62,174 nt of DNA, taken from Chara braunii. Its lineage: Eukaryota > Streptophyta > Charophyceae > Charales > Characeae. Under the pieces are notes generated by a model. The model made no database searches. It had not been told where the DNA came from and worked only from the letters and a program-made list of their open reading frames with translations. Where the stretch lies: NCBI GenBank assembly GCA_003427395.1, contig BFEA01000473.1, positions 1,193,438-1,255,611 of the forward strand. Reading direction: 5' to 3'. Positions 19,441 to 31,764 of this stretch are shown here, one piece after another. Both the position numbers and the translations under genes were made by a program. Each line of letters opens with the position of its first letter. Positions within the stretch are counted from its first letter, which is position 1.

Positions 19441-21644
19441 AAAGTTCCTCCCGTAAGAGGAGCTCGACAGTTGTCAGCAGCAGGTGCCTTTAGCGGTAGT
19501 ACGGTTAGATTTTCAGTTTTTTTTTTTTTTTTTTTTTTTTTCAATAACCGTTACCTTTGTTGTTTTCCTTGGATGCCACCCTGAATAATCCGTGAATAAC
19601 AGGAAAGATTCATTTCCAGGGTAAACAGGGAAAAGGAACGCCGCAGAACAACCACCACGAACTACGAAAACACCTGGAACGGGAAACATCGCCACCTAAC
19701 CGATCAAGCGAGGGATCGATGTAGGTTAAATCATCCGCTCGAACATAGAAAGATATACTGATATACCTACTAAGAATAAACAAATAAATAAATAAGATTT
19801 CAGTAAGTTCGCGAGGGACAAACTAATGTATGTAGTTCGTTAACACATTTAGATTCATAAAACGAAGTGAAAACTAAAAACGAATGACCTTCCTAGTGGT
19901 AATACCATAGAATTTTAGAATAATTACTATTATTTATCCTCGTAAAAATAAGCAAACAAGTCAGAAGTGAACCTGCTCAGGGTTAGAAGTAGGTTCATCA
20001 GATAGGAAGGGTCGACGGAACGAGGCTAGTAAAGTCGGGAGAGACCACGAGCAAGAGAGCTCGGACAAGGAAAAGCAGGTTCAAAACTGAGGCCCAACAA
20101 CAAGCGAATAGGCCAGCGCACTGGAATGGGCAGAAACAAGGAAAATGGGCGCAAGAGCAAGCGTTCGCGAATGCGTAGCAAGCGACCTTGAGTACGAGCG
20201 AGAGTGCAAGTGAGAGCGTGAGCATGAGCAGAAGCATGAAGCGCAAAGCTGAAGCCAGCCAACCAGCGAGCGACCGTGAGTGCGAGCGGGAAGGGCGAAC
20301 ACAAGCACTAGCAGTGAAGCATACGAAAACGGAGAAGCAAGGGAAAGGTTGCGAGAGTGAGCAAGCGAATGCTCGGTCGTCGGGACGAACGGTAGAGGAG
20401 GCACTAAACGTAGCAAGCGGAAAGGACGAAAGGGTACGGACCCGAGCAAGAAGGGGAGCCCCGAGTGATCAGAAGTACGGAAGAACCTAAGAGTTAAAAG
20501 GGAGGGGAAGAAGAAGAGAGAGAAAGGAGGAAGGAGGGAACGATATGTGGAGGTGAGGAATAGGACAAAAAAAGGAAAGCGAAGGAAGGGAGGTGCGAAC
20601 GAGAATGAAACTCACCTTGATTCCTAGGCTACCTTGAAGGCGATTGAAGGCAGGTATCGGGAGACGGGGAAACAGGATCGGAAGTCCGTTTCACGATCTC
20701 CTTCGTGGATCAACACGCAGCAAACGCACAGGTGAGTAATCATATCATTATAAGTCTTATAACAAACGATGAACGATAGCGGGGAAAAGAAAAAGGGGAA
20801 AGAAAGGAAGAAGAATAGCGAGGAAGTGATTGTCAGATTGATATCGTACCAAGTCTTGATTGAAATTATGATAACTATTGTTATAATGATACTATTGAAA
20901 CCAAATAAAGATCATTAATTGCAGAGAGGAGGAAGAAGAAAGGAGAAAAAAAGGAAGAAGAAGATGGAGAGGAGGGAGGAGAGGAAAAGAGAGAGGGAAA
21001 GCGCACTCACCTGGCCAGACTGTCGGAAAAGGCGGCATACCAAGCGTGCAGGTGATGGAAGAAGGTGCCCGTCACCGGCTTTCAGCTTCGACACCATCAT
21101 CCCGTAGGTTCTTGGGAGAGCGGTTGCGGTTTAGTTGTGGTGTTGTCTTCCTGTCCGCACTCACAACGGCGTGTTTTCGTTTGAAAGGTGTCTCGACTTA
21201 GTAAAAAGGAGGACGTGGGGCAAGAAGGGAGGCGCGCAAGGAAGAAGAAGAAAGTAGACAAAGAAGAAGAAGAAAGTAGACAAAGAAGAAGAAGAAGACG
21301 AATAAGAAAAGGGGAGAGGGATGCTCACCGAGTCGTGCACACGCTGCTTATGAGAGGGTGGAGATTCGCGGGATGCGTAATGCTTCCACCGAAAGCGCCG
21401 CGAGGTAACATCGTGAGATTGGCTCGCCATCCATCTGGCTTGATTGGCATGCGAGCATGTACCTGTCTTATCCCCTGCGTTGTAGTCTTGGAGTGATTGC
21501 GCGCCTTGGCAACTACGAGGACGAGGAATAAGAACGGGTGAGCCTCAGACCCTGCGGCTATCTTCAAGCTACTTCCATAGATAGGATGAGCAAAAACGAA
21601 TAAATATTCCGCAAAAACGTAGCAGAATACATTACTGCTTGCAA

Positions 21645-21711
<67 letters not shown>

Positions 21712-22148
21712 CGTATGAATGTATGTCTCGCGACTGAACGACGTTGCGCTTCGATCGATGGCCTGAGCAAAATCGTATGAATCTCCCGCTACAACATGGC
21801 AATATACACTGACATTTTGCGCCCGCCCGCGCGTCGTTGCGCTTTCGATCCCACTCGCTTGCGGGTTGTTAACTGAGTATGGGTGAGTGTGCGTGTGTTA
21901 GGGAGAGAGAGAGACGAGAATGTGAGACACAGAGAAAAAAGGAAGAAAGAGGTAGAGATGGAGATATTACTTACCAAACCGACAGTCTCCTCTCGCCTGC
22001 AATACCTCTATCAGACCAAGAAGATAGTTTTTATACATTTGCTGCTACTATATTATAATATTATAAATTATTTATTGCTATCGTTTAGTATTTCTAACTA
22101 TTAGTATTAGTGGAGGCATTATTATTATTATTATTATTTATATTCTCC

Positions 22149-22196
<48 letters not shown>

Positions 22197-22557
22197 ATTG
22201 TTATTATTATTATTATTTTGTCTTGGAAATTGTGTGTGCTCGCCTCCCCCTCTCTCGTTTCATCGTTTTTTTTTTGGCATCTTCGCTCGCGGTCGAACCA
22301 ACCGTGAAGGTGTTCGTTCATTTGTTTTTCAGTGCTTTAGAAGGCACTTGGACGAGTGTGAAGGCGGGAACCTTCGTTCCTGACTGCGAATGCGGCCACG
22401 TATGGCTGATAGGAATAAGAGTAAGGGAACATGACAAGGAATAAGGGAGTGAGCGCAGAGATAAAGGATGCAGGCATGGACAAGGGGAGGGGGAGGAAGA
22501 ATAGCAAGAACACGAGAAAAGAGAGCACAGAGAGGGAGAAAGCACAAAGGAGAACGC

Positions 22558-22635
<78 letters not shown>

Positions 22636-22651
22636 NNNNNNNNNNNNNNNN

Positions 22652-22727
<76 letters not shown>

Positions 22728-22990
22728 AGGGAAGGGACATTTACAGAGAAACAGAAAGGCAAACAGAAAGCAAAAGACAGACGACTGCGACATAAAGAAA
22801 GATACGGGCAACAACAGATAACGAATACAGATTACAACAGGCAAAAACAAACTACAACAAAGACAAGATACGGGTAGCAACAGACAAACAAACAGATGGT
22901 CAGACATGCAGGTACGGATGTGGACAGACATCCAGGAACGGACATACAGGAACAAACATACAGGGACAGACAGACAGAGCCAGATGCATA
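19441..22990. other. Element A tail: low-complexity and microsatellite-rich sequence
   Basis: Contains a poly(T) run (19,519-19,541), a GAGC/GCGA-rich stretch around 20,020-20,470 whose Ser/Glu/Arg-rich ORFs look incidental, GA/GAAGAA-rich stretches (20,500-21,320), a (TG)n run of about 30 repeats (21,648-21,709), (ATT)n at 22,118-22,218, and a (GA)n run of about 170 bases (22,556-22,724) broken by 16 Ns at 22,636-22,651. On the - strand several short exon-like blocks end in good splice donors (near 20,605, 21,012, 21,328 and 21,975). No intact gene can be defended. Confidence 0.6.
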
Positions 22991-23470
22991 CACGGACCAA
23001 ACACTGGCTGTGGGAAGGAGGATAGCGGACAACCATAGTCGGGCTTGCCTGCCTGTAACTAGATAGGATGCATGGTGACCCCTGGGTACACGTGGCATCT
23101 GTGTGTTGGGGAACGAGGTTGTGAGTAAGGCGAGAGACATACCTGGTACTGGAGGCGTGCGACATTGGTCGCTGTATGATCGTACTTCGGGACAACTGTT
23201 GTCGTCATCATTCGGCATTGTAGTTTAGGCTAGATAGGATCTGCCATCTGTAATCTGGGTGCCAAGCGCCAAATAGGATATCAACATTGGTTTGTTATTG
23301 ATGATGATGATGAGACTTTAACAACATTGTCAATTATGAGCTCTTGGTGTCTTCTTATTTGGGGAAACTCGTGATGCAATTCTACTGATTGGTTCGAGGT
23401 CACTACTATCTGGTCTTGTGTATATGATGCAGTCTTGATTGCTGAGGTTCGCTACTGCTCATCTTCCTTG
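22990..23470 (-). repeat. About 450-bp dispersed repeat unit (inverted copy)
   Basis: In reverse complement this matches the three tandem units at 26,440-27,740. Landmarks are CCCGAAGTACGA, CACCAG or ACCAG followed by GTATGTCTCTCGCC, and a TCATCATCATC run. It begins next to (TTA)n at about 23,473-23,567, as the other units begin next to (AAT)n. Confidence 0.7.
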
Positions 23471-23512
23471 CTTATTATTATTATTATTGTTATTATTGTT
23501 ATTACTATTATT

Positions 23513-23543
<31 letters not shown>

Positions 23544-24600
23544 TTATTATTAGTAGTAGTAGTAGTAGTAAACTCAGACTCGCGTTCATTCACTCTTCTC
23601 ATGGATGCAAACAGGTGCGCAGCAAACTGGCGACAAGCGCCTCCTCAGATCTCAGAGATATGGTAAGTGAGAACACAGCTCAGATTCAAGTTCACTACAG
23701 TGGCTATGATGACTCAGCGCCCACATAATTCTCCTTGTTCACATGCTCCGGATCACCTTGGATTCCCCATGCACACACTCTGCAATACTCACATTCACAC
23801 GCCTATCATTGTCTACTGCAGCTATGGCCACCGGCTAACACTAACTACTAGCGGCTATGACTGCGCGAACTCTCTTCAACCCACTTCGTCTTCGGACGCT
23901 TTTGCAGATCACCTCGCACAAATTACTGTGGTAGCGCTTTTGCACGACTTCTGCGGGAACGATTGAATGGTTGAACGCAACCTCTTGATTTATACTTCCG
24001 TTGGTCGTTGGTCTGCCCTTGTGAAGGTTGATTTATACTTCCGTTGGTCGTTGGTCTGCCCTTTTCACCAGGGCCTTGGTGCACACAGCCCCACATGGCA
24101 CTTCCAGATTGGACTAAGTGATACTAAGAGTGGATACAACCGACTAAGCAAGTTTGAATCACCCTTTTGCCTCTCTGGTCAGCCGTGGGCCACGCTCGAA
24201 AAGGGCGTGTTCCGGACCCTCCGGAAGACTGCATATTTGCCCCTTCGGTACTATAGCAGCTACAACAACTTCCGCTACTTAAACCTCAGAATTCGAACTT
24301 CAGGGTCAAGGGCCCTAGGCCAAAAAAGGCCAAGTCGGTGCGACTCAGGGAATTCACATTCGGACGCCTTAGGAAGTCAAGCCTACCAGATGCCCGGTGA
24401 ACAATCACATCCCAAAAGCTAAAAGTCACAGCCCAAAGTCAAAAGATATGTCTCACAAGTTCAGAATTATGACTCCTAAGCACAAACCGTTGTGCACAGA
24501 TGAAAACTCAGGGAAGGTACCAAGCCCTCGACGACAAACATTGGTCTGGGCGCAAACACCGAAGCCCACACAGATATTGAGTGATGTGGGTAGCAGCCGG
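23471..24600. other. Microsatellite and dispersed repeat, element A tail
   Basis: A (TTA)n/(TAG)n microsatellite (23,473-23,570) is followed by a segment (23,600-23,930) resembling 61,330-61,700, with TCAGAGATAT, CTATGG and CTTCGTCTTC in order. A 34-base phrase starting GATTTATACTTCCGTTGGTC is duplicated at about 23,987-24,020 and 24,029-24,062. The 97-residue and 151-residue ORFs here have no recognisable domain and are not called. Confidence 0.5.
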
Positions 24601-24769
24601 ACAGCGGGATGCTAAGCAACGGGTGAGTGGCACGCAGAGCAGCTAGCCCACACTGCTTTGTAGTAAGGTAGGACAACAAGCACACTACCTTGCAATAGGC
24701 ATGCGGGACAGCGAGCGTTTGCAGAGACCAGGGTTGAATGGCGAAGGCCAAAGGGACTAAAAGAAAGGG

Positions 24770-24880
24770 GGATACCAGAAATAGTGGTGTAGGAAGAATA
24801 AAAAGGAAGAAAGTGAAAAGAGAAGGAAAGGTGGGAAAATGAAGAAAAACGGGAAAAAGAAGGAAGTGACAAGGTATTTT
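24770..24880 (+). other. Purine-rich tract before LTR 2 (possible polypurine tract)
   Basis: An A/G-dominated stretch (for example AAAAGGAAGAAAGTGAAAAG) lies about 110 bases before the LTR 2 homology begins, followed by a T-rich and (ATT)n segment. A true PPT should abut the LTR, so this is a candidate only. Confidence 0.35.
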
Positions 24881-24989
24881 CTCTTTTTGTATTTATTATT
24901 ATTATTATTTTTACTATTTTATTATTATTGTTATTATTAGTATTATTATCATTATTATTATTATTATTATTGTTATTATTATAATTATT

Positions 24990-26137
24990 ATTATTATTTA
25001 TTCCAGTTACTTTGCTATTGCTATTAATGGACATTATATAATAAAACTAAGGTCAGAGAGGAGGAGAGTGCTGGGCATTGGAGAAGAGAGAGACATTATC
25101 ACTATGTGATGGTGTCGGGCTCCTCCATCCTCCTCCATTCATGGCTTTGATAGATACTCTCATACACCTACCTCTTCTTCTATAAGTGTTTGATGATGAC
25201 TTCCACTAAGCTAACGCTTGTCTTGCCAACTTTAAAGGTCCGGACAACTTAATACGTAGACTAGACATGACCCATACCCGGGCGATTGCGGGAGCTCTGC
25301 CAGAGTTCAGGACGAACTCTGGAGGCAGGGAACCATGAGGAACGCGGCACCTATCCCTTTCCCATATACCCTTACAGGCTACGCCCTTCTTTTGGACTGC
25401 CTGTATGACTTTGTGATATACCGTTTATATTTTTTCAGGACTAAGGTTAACAAACGGGGAAGTGAAGTATGATTGAAGTAAGAATTCTGCCAGGTAAAAA
25501 GGAAAGGAACCTAAATTAACCTAGAAGGAACCTAAACTGTTTGGGTTTGAAGAAAAAAGTAGGGCAATGGAGGCTCATGTGTGAGTCGTTGTGCTACTCT
25601 TGTGTGCGCTGACGTGACTAAGGGTTGGCAGTAAGGTACTCATGTGTGAGTTACCTTACTCTCAACTAGATCGACTGTCGTCGTGACGGGCAGAGGTGTC
25701 TGATATTAACTTATAAACTAAATTAGGTACTAATGTGTGAATTACCGTACTCTCTACCAGATCGACTGTCGTCGTGACGGGCAGAGGTGTCTGGCATTAA
25801 CTTATGAACTAAATTAGGTACTCATGTGTGAGTTACTTTACTCTCTACCGAATTGTTTGTCGTTGTGACGGGCAGAGGTGTGTGACATTAACTTATAAAC
25901 TAAATTAGGTACTCATGGATGAGTAACCGTACTCTTTACCAGATCGACTGTCGTCGTGACGGCCAGAGGTGTCTGACATTAACTTATGAACTAAATTAGG
26001 TACTCATGTTTGAGTTACCTTACTCTCTGCCGGATCGACTGTCGTCATGACGGGCAGAGGTGTCTAACGTTATCTTATGAAGTAAATTAGGTACTCATGT
26101 GTAAGTTACCTTACTATCTGCCGGAGCGACTGTTGTC
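24990..26137 (+). mobile_element. LTR 2, 5' part (candidate 3' LTR of element A)
   Basis: Matches LTR 1 from about 636 to 1780 in the same orientation, including the 91-bp units. By eye about one base in ten to fifteen differs. It stops at CTGCCGGAGCGACTGTTGTC and resumes at 34,268, exactly where LTR 1 continues. The last five bases (TTGTC, 26,133-26,137) are one copy of the target duplication of element D. It starts at an ATT microsatellite (24,893-24,996). Confidence 0.85.
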
Positions 26138-26439
26138 TGTCAGTCTGTCTGTCTGTTTGTCCAATCCTTATGTTTGCGTGTTTTGTTTGTCTGTCCATTC
26201 TCTCTTTTGAGTGTGTATAGTAAGTAGCATTGTGGGATAGACAGGGTGATCCTGTGTGTACGGACAAAGTGTTGTTGGGGCGTTGTGGCGCCATTGCCAT
26301 TCGAAGGGAGCCTGCAATTGAACTATATTCCTTTCAATCATATTTCTAAGATTCCAGTCGGGCCCCTGTCGTCATGTTTGGTGTGTCGCTTGTCTTCATG
26401 CATGTGAGGTGAGAAAGGAAGTCAGTCTCATTCAATATA

Positions 26440-26832
26440 AGATAATAGTAAAATAATAATAATAATAATAATAAGGGAAATAAAAAAAACAAGAAAAATG
26501 AACGATGTTGAACTTCAGAATTCAAACAGCATCATATACATATGTCCAGTCAGTAGTGACCTCGAACCCAAAGCAGAGTTACATTTCCAGTTCTACCAAA
26601 TAAGAACACATTAAGCTCACAGTTGTCAATGTCGGAATAGCCTCATCATTATCAATAGGAACCAATATCGGCATCCTACCTGACGCTCAGCGCCCAGACT
26701 AAAGGTTGCAGATCCTACCCAGCCTACCCTATAATGTCGCCTGTTTCCTCATTTACGTAAAGTGATAACGGGGCAAACTTTATCTGCAAATAGTAAAAGC
26801 AGACGAAAATAGTAGTAATAATAAACGTAATA

Positions 26833-26881
<49 letters not shown>

Positions 26882-27740
26882 GTAGTAGCAGGGAAGATGA
26901 GTGATAGCGAACTTCAGAAAAGCAGCATCATACACACAAGACCAGATATTTGTGACATCGAACCAACAGCAAAATTACACCGAGTTTCACCAAATAAGAA
27001 GACATCAAGAACTCAAGTTGGCAATGCTGGAATAGTCTCATCATCATCATCAATGAAGAGCAAATGTTGATATCCTGTCTGGCACTCGGCGCCCTGACTA
27101 TAGATGGCGGATCCTATCTAGCCTATCTACGATACCACTGATGTCGTCAACATCTCCCGGCCCCCCGAAGTACGAGCAGATCTCGGCCAACGCCTTTCGC
27201 CTCAAGCACCAGGTAGGTCTCTCGTATCACTCACAACCTCGATCCCCCACTCACAGATGCCATATGCACCCAAGGACCACAGTGCAAATAATAATAATAA
27301 TAATAATAATAGTAATAATAATAATAAATACGGAAGAAAGATGAGAAATAGCGTATTTCAGCAATCAAAAAATATTATATACACAAGACCAGATAGTTGT
27401 GACCTCGAACCAACAGCAGGATTGCATCACGACCTTCACAAATGAGAGGACACAAAAAACTCATATTCGACTTTGCTTGTAAAGTCTCATCATCATCGAC
27501 GAAGAACCAGAGTTGATATCCTATCTGGCGCTCGGCGCCCAGACTACATATGGCAGATCCTATCTAGCCTACACTACAATGCCGAAGTTGACGACAACAA
27601 CTCCCCCGAAGTACGAGCATACGACCAGTATCGCACACATCCAACACCAGGTATGTCTCTCGCCTCACTCACAACCTCGGTCCCTCGCACACAGATGCCA
27701 CGTGTAACCAAGAACCTCCATTCACCTACTCTTCTTCCAT
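26440..27740 (+). repeat. Three tandem ~440-bp units, each headed by (AAT)n
   Basis: Units start at the (AAT)n runs near 26,455, 26,817 and 27,288. Each contains CGAACTTCAG or an equivalent, CAAGACCAGATA, TCATCATCATC, GGCGCCC, GATCCTATCTAGCC and (units 2 and 3) CCCGAAGTACGAGCA ending in CCAG|GTAGGT or CCAG|GTATGT. Unit 1 lacks the last part. The donor-like end is conserved, but no open frame is kept between units. Confidence 0.7.
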
Positions 27741-27776
27741 TTTTTTCCCTCCCTTTCTTCTCCCTCTCTCTCGTAC

Positions 27777-27822
<46 letters not shown>

Positions 27823-28056
27823 GCACATCCGCACGTATCTAGACATATTAGTGGCTTAAATCAAGATGAGATAACAATAAGAAATAACAATAAAACACAT
27901 CAGGAAATAAAAACCATCGGCCATATAGCAGTTGTGATGGCCGGCACGATTGCTTTGTGATCTTACTTATAACTACCTAGCCATAATCGTGGCCTATAAG
28001 CGCAATTACAACTCAAAATAACAATAAGATAACGACATAATAAAATAATAGTGATG

Positions 28057-28090
<34 letters not shown>

Positions 28091-28177
28091 TAAAACAAAA
28101 ACAGATAGAATGTATACAAGCTATCTTTATGACCCGATGTAGTATCGCCAGGGTGCGTTGTACTCGGAGTTGACAGT

Positions 28178-28271
<94 letters not shown>

Positions 28272-29270
28272 TAGGCGGTGCATATTTCGATGTTCTAGGG
28301 GTAGATACATTCGATTTTGCTTATCTTATCGATAGGAGTAAGGGGAGATCAACCGGAAAATCGAAGACTAACCTCTCATGCAAGGCTGATGTCGCGTTGC
28401 CGTCGGCGGATGCAGATGCATCACGCATCCCGTGAGTCTCCAACTTCGCAACGGTAAGTAACGGATGCAGGCCCGCGACCATCTGAAAACGACTAGCCCA
28501 TCCTTCGCAAACTAGAAACCATCCAGAGTGTGTGTAGATAGTCTCTCGTTTCTCTGGTACGAGGTCCCGAATCCCAAGTCTGGAGCGTCGTCATCATCGA
28601 CAGCGTGTCAGGTGAGTGCTCTCTCTTTTCTCTTTTTCCCTCTTTCTAGTCCTTCTTCTCCTTCTTCTCCTTCTTCTTCTTCTTCTTCTTCTTCTTCTTC
28701 TTCTCCCTATACTACCGCACATGATCTTTCCTCTCCGCTTCTCCTCCTCCTCCTCTTCGTCATTCTTCTTCTTCTTCTTCTTCTTCTTCTTCTTCTTCTT
28801 CTTCTTCTTTTCTTCTCGTGCGCGTCGCTTTCTGGCTGCGCCTCTCTTCTCTCCGCTCGCGCTACCTCCCTGCGAGCCTCCTTCTATCGCGCGATCCTCC
28901 TTCTTCTCCATGCTGTCGTCTTCTTCCTCCGCGCGGTGATCTTCTCCTCTCCTCAGCGCATTCTCCCGCTTCTCGCTGCGCCCTGCAGCTTAGCGAGTTC
29001 TCACGACGAGCAGCCAATCTTTCGTGACTTCGGCCAGTTTGAGATCCCTGCCACATGGTTGAACCGAATTTGCCCGGGTTCAGAGGCAGATTAATAAAGG
29101 CAATATTAAAAAAAAACAATCATGGGAATCGAAAGAAAACAAAATTATTATTTTTTTTTTTTTAACTAATAAAAACGAATCTGACTAATAAAATCAAAGG
29201 AAAATAAAAGGAAAACAAAGAAATCTAACTACTAGCCACCCCGTTGTGCTAATTGTCACAACGGGCACTA
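27741..29270. other. Microsatellite-rich part of element D
   Basis: Contains (TC)n at 27,780-27,821 and 28,182-28,222, (AC)n at 28,223-28,267, (AAT)n at 28,055-28,086 and (CTT)n at about 28,650-28,704 and 28,764-28,809. The long poly-Leu/poly-Ser and poly-Lys frames across 28,528-29,094 come from the (CTT)n runs. Blocks around 28,400-28,460 and 28,600-28,620 match the element A tail (about 21,340-21,400 and 20,995-21,020) in reverse complement. Confidence 0.6.
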
Positions 29271-29524
29271 ACTGTTCCTAACTCTAATATTGAAGTCACG
29301 GATTCGAGCCCCGCCTGTCCGAAACCGGAGCAAACAAAGTAGAGACCCCTTCCAAAAAGGGAGTTAGCTCAGAGAGCGGTAGGCCTCGATCCCCACATCC
29401 CCCACTTGTCAAGCATCACCGAAACCTATTGAGCTAGCTCCCACTTTGAGTAGAAGGGGAAGAACTCAGTGTGTATGTAGTAGTGGAGTGAGGCTCAATC
29501 CGCCTAGTGGTCCGAACCCGTTTC

Positions 29525-29875
29525 CTAAGTCTGCGCGTGTGTGCACGCGTGCTGGTCTGCATGTCTGTCTGAGTGCTTGTCGGCTTGAGTGTGCGTGTGT
29601 GTGACCCTCAGGGACACTCCATTGCTCGGAAGGTCCGAGGGTCGGTACTTAGTCGTGGCCGTGACATTGAGGGTCGTGGCGGGGAAACTCTTAGGTTGCG
29701 GGAAACCTGGGAAAGAAGCCCGCGACACTTGAGAGCAACGGACACATTCAAGTAGCAGGTAGGTCGGTACCACACCAAGTAGAGGCAGATATGTCCGGTA
29801 ATCGAGGCCGAGTAGAAGAAGACAAAAGTTGATATTTTTCGACACTTGGCGCCAGGCCAAATCCCAGCGTGTGTC
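29525..29875 (+). repeat. Partial copy of the fold-back repeat of the right end
   Basis: Matches 60,062-60,590 with internal shortening. Shared landmarks are GTGCACGC, CTGCATGTCTGTCTGAGTG, GTGGCCGTGACATTGAGGG and GAAGAAGACAAAAGT. It appears to be an insertion, since the element A tail has no counterpart. Confidence 0.7.
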
Positions 29876-31764
29876 GTAGATCTATCCGACACGACACTAA
29901 CCCAATCAACCTCTCGACCTTTTCGGTCGAAGGGTATCACTACTAATCCTAACCATCACCGCGCTCGTCATAACAATGCGCGCACATATTCTCGAAATTT
30001 TCTCACCGATTTGCCCCCAGCTTCAATGGCCGAGGAAATTGTTATCAAAGTGTCCCGCAAAAACACGTACACTTCTAAGTTAAGACTGACTCCATCATGG
30101 TGATCGATGCGATCGATGTGTCGAATGTAAAAACATGGTCAAATACCCTTGTCCGACAGCATTCCCAGACCCTATTGAGCGACGTCCCCGTCGCTAAGGA
30201 ACTATATGCAAATAAAATTTGTTTTCAGACAAACAAATTATCAAATCCGAATCCCTGGAAAGAAGTGCGGTTTAGGATTGGCATCGGCACCTCACTTTTC
30301 ATTATTACTGCGGGGATTTTAACCCGGGTCTCCCACATTACAAAATAATTTCAACGACTTGAAGTGGGGATACTTGATCCGTACTACAATACATGAAATA
30401 GTCAAGTATGACGGAACTTCCTCCTGCCCCACACCCTTAGACTTTGGTCCATTTCATTCATTGTTTGTTTTTAGGACTAGTGTCCGCGTGCGAACTCAAC
30501 CCCTCAGACGCGGGTCCTAACCGAGACCTTGGGTGTTTGACTCTTGATATTACTATCCAAAGTTGCATGTTGTCCTGCCCAAACCCTAATACAGGAGGAC
30601 AACGGTCTCCATCATGTCCCACCATGGTCTTGTTTATCTGGCCGGAGTTGCGGTCCACCGCGTTGTTGCTTATCGGTGATTACCCTCGTTGGTTGCGCAA
30701 CGATGGGATATTCTTCCTATCTTTTCAAAAAAAAATCACAGATTTCAAGACTAATCTCGACCTCTTCGACATCGACCTGAATAGATCCTTTCATCGGGGT
30801 GGCCACCTCTCTAGTTTATTTTCGAGGCCATAGTCGAAGGGTCCGCTGCCTGGTTATGCTAAGTCAGCAGCCCACGCTGGGAATTACGTCCCAACGATGT
30901 CAATTTTCCACCATAGGTTTGGTAATTTATGCCCTCAGGTTAACCCTTGAGACGGATGAACAATGCTTCTTTTTAAAAGATAGACAAAGTAGATAAGATT
31001 TCAAAACCCAATTGAGCTATCATCAGATTGTCATTCAGGGTTGTGCCCTCCAAGTCTTTGATCATAGCTCGGTGAGGCACGCACCTAAGGGTCATTTTTT
31101 TATATATAAACAAAAAAATAGAAATGAAATCAATGGTTGTTGACTCTTTGCTTGTCTGAAACCAACAAAACAAACATCTCATTCAAAAAAATGATTGCAA
31201 AACGTTTTAACTCATTGAAAGAGTTTGTCGATGTCGTAGCATGGTTTCTCAAACATGTACATATAATGAATCCTTCCAACATCTTGGCCATACAACCTTT
31301 TATTGACTTTCACCCAAGGTACTGATCCGCCCGTTCCTCTACCACCATCTTTAGTCCTCAGATGAGTCCAATACTGATAGACAAAGGGAGATACTAACGC
31401 ACAAAAGACTCAAACCATAGACAAGGATTCACTCACAATGTCACCAGCTCATCCCCTTTGGATACATATATAAATACAAAGTATGCTAAAATGAGTCAGA
31501 CTTGCAACTCATCTCTCTCATCCTCATATTTATCCTCAAAAGTCCATGCATTTTCTTATACTATCGTCTATTCTAAATCTTTATCCTATCAAAACTATCA
31601 AGGAGAAGAAACTTATCCCTTTTTCAGACTGCACTCTACTCACCCAACAAACACCTCAATTTCTCTAAAAGTTCATACATCTACTTGCTTGTAACATAAG
31701 AAAGTGATGGTCAGCCTCAATATCCGATCAAGCTTCGCTCTGCCACCCTCGGATTATTATGTTA
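29876..31764 (-). other. 3' non-coding region of element D
   Basis: The counterpart of 16,948-19,260 in element A, in reverse orientation (matches at 30,840-30,930 and 30,300-30,350). Short ORFs on both strands show no domain, and I call no gene. Confidence 0.6.

Noticed and set aside
20188-20490. 100-residue Ser/Arg/Glu-rich ORF as a host gene
   Set aside because: Composition follows a GAGC/GCGA-type degenerate repeat; long frames are open on the other strand too.
22318-23195. Ser/Leu-rich and Arg/Glu-rich ORFs of 117-288 residues
   Set aside because: They translate a (GA)n microsatellite interrupted by 16 Ns.
28528-29119. 188-residue + ORF and Lys/Arg-rich - ORF
   Set aside because: Driven by (CTT)n repeats; no domain and no conservation of frame with the matching element A sequence.
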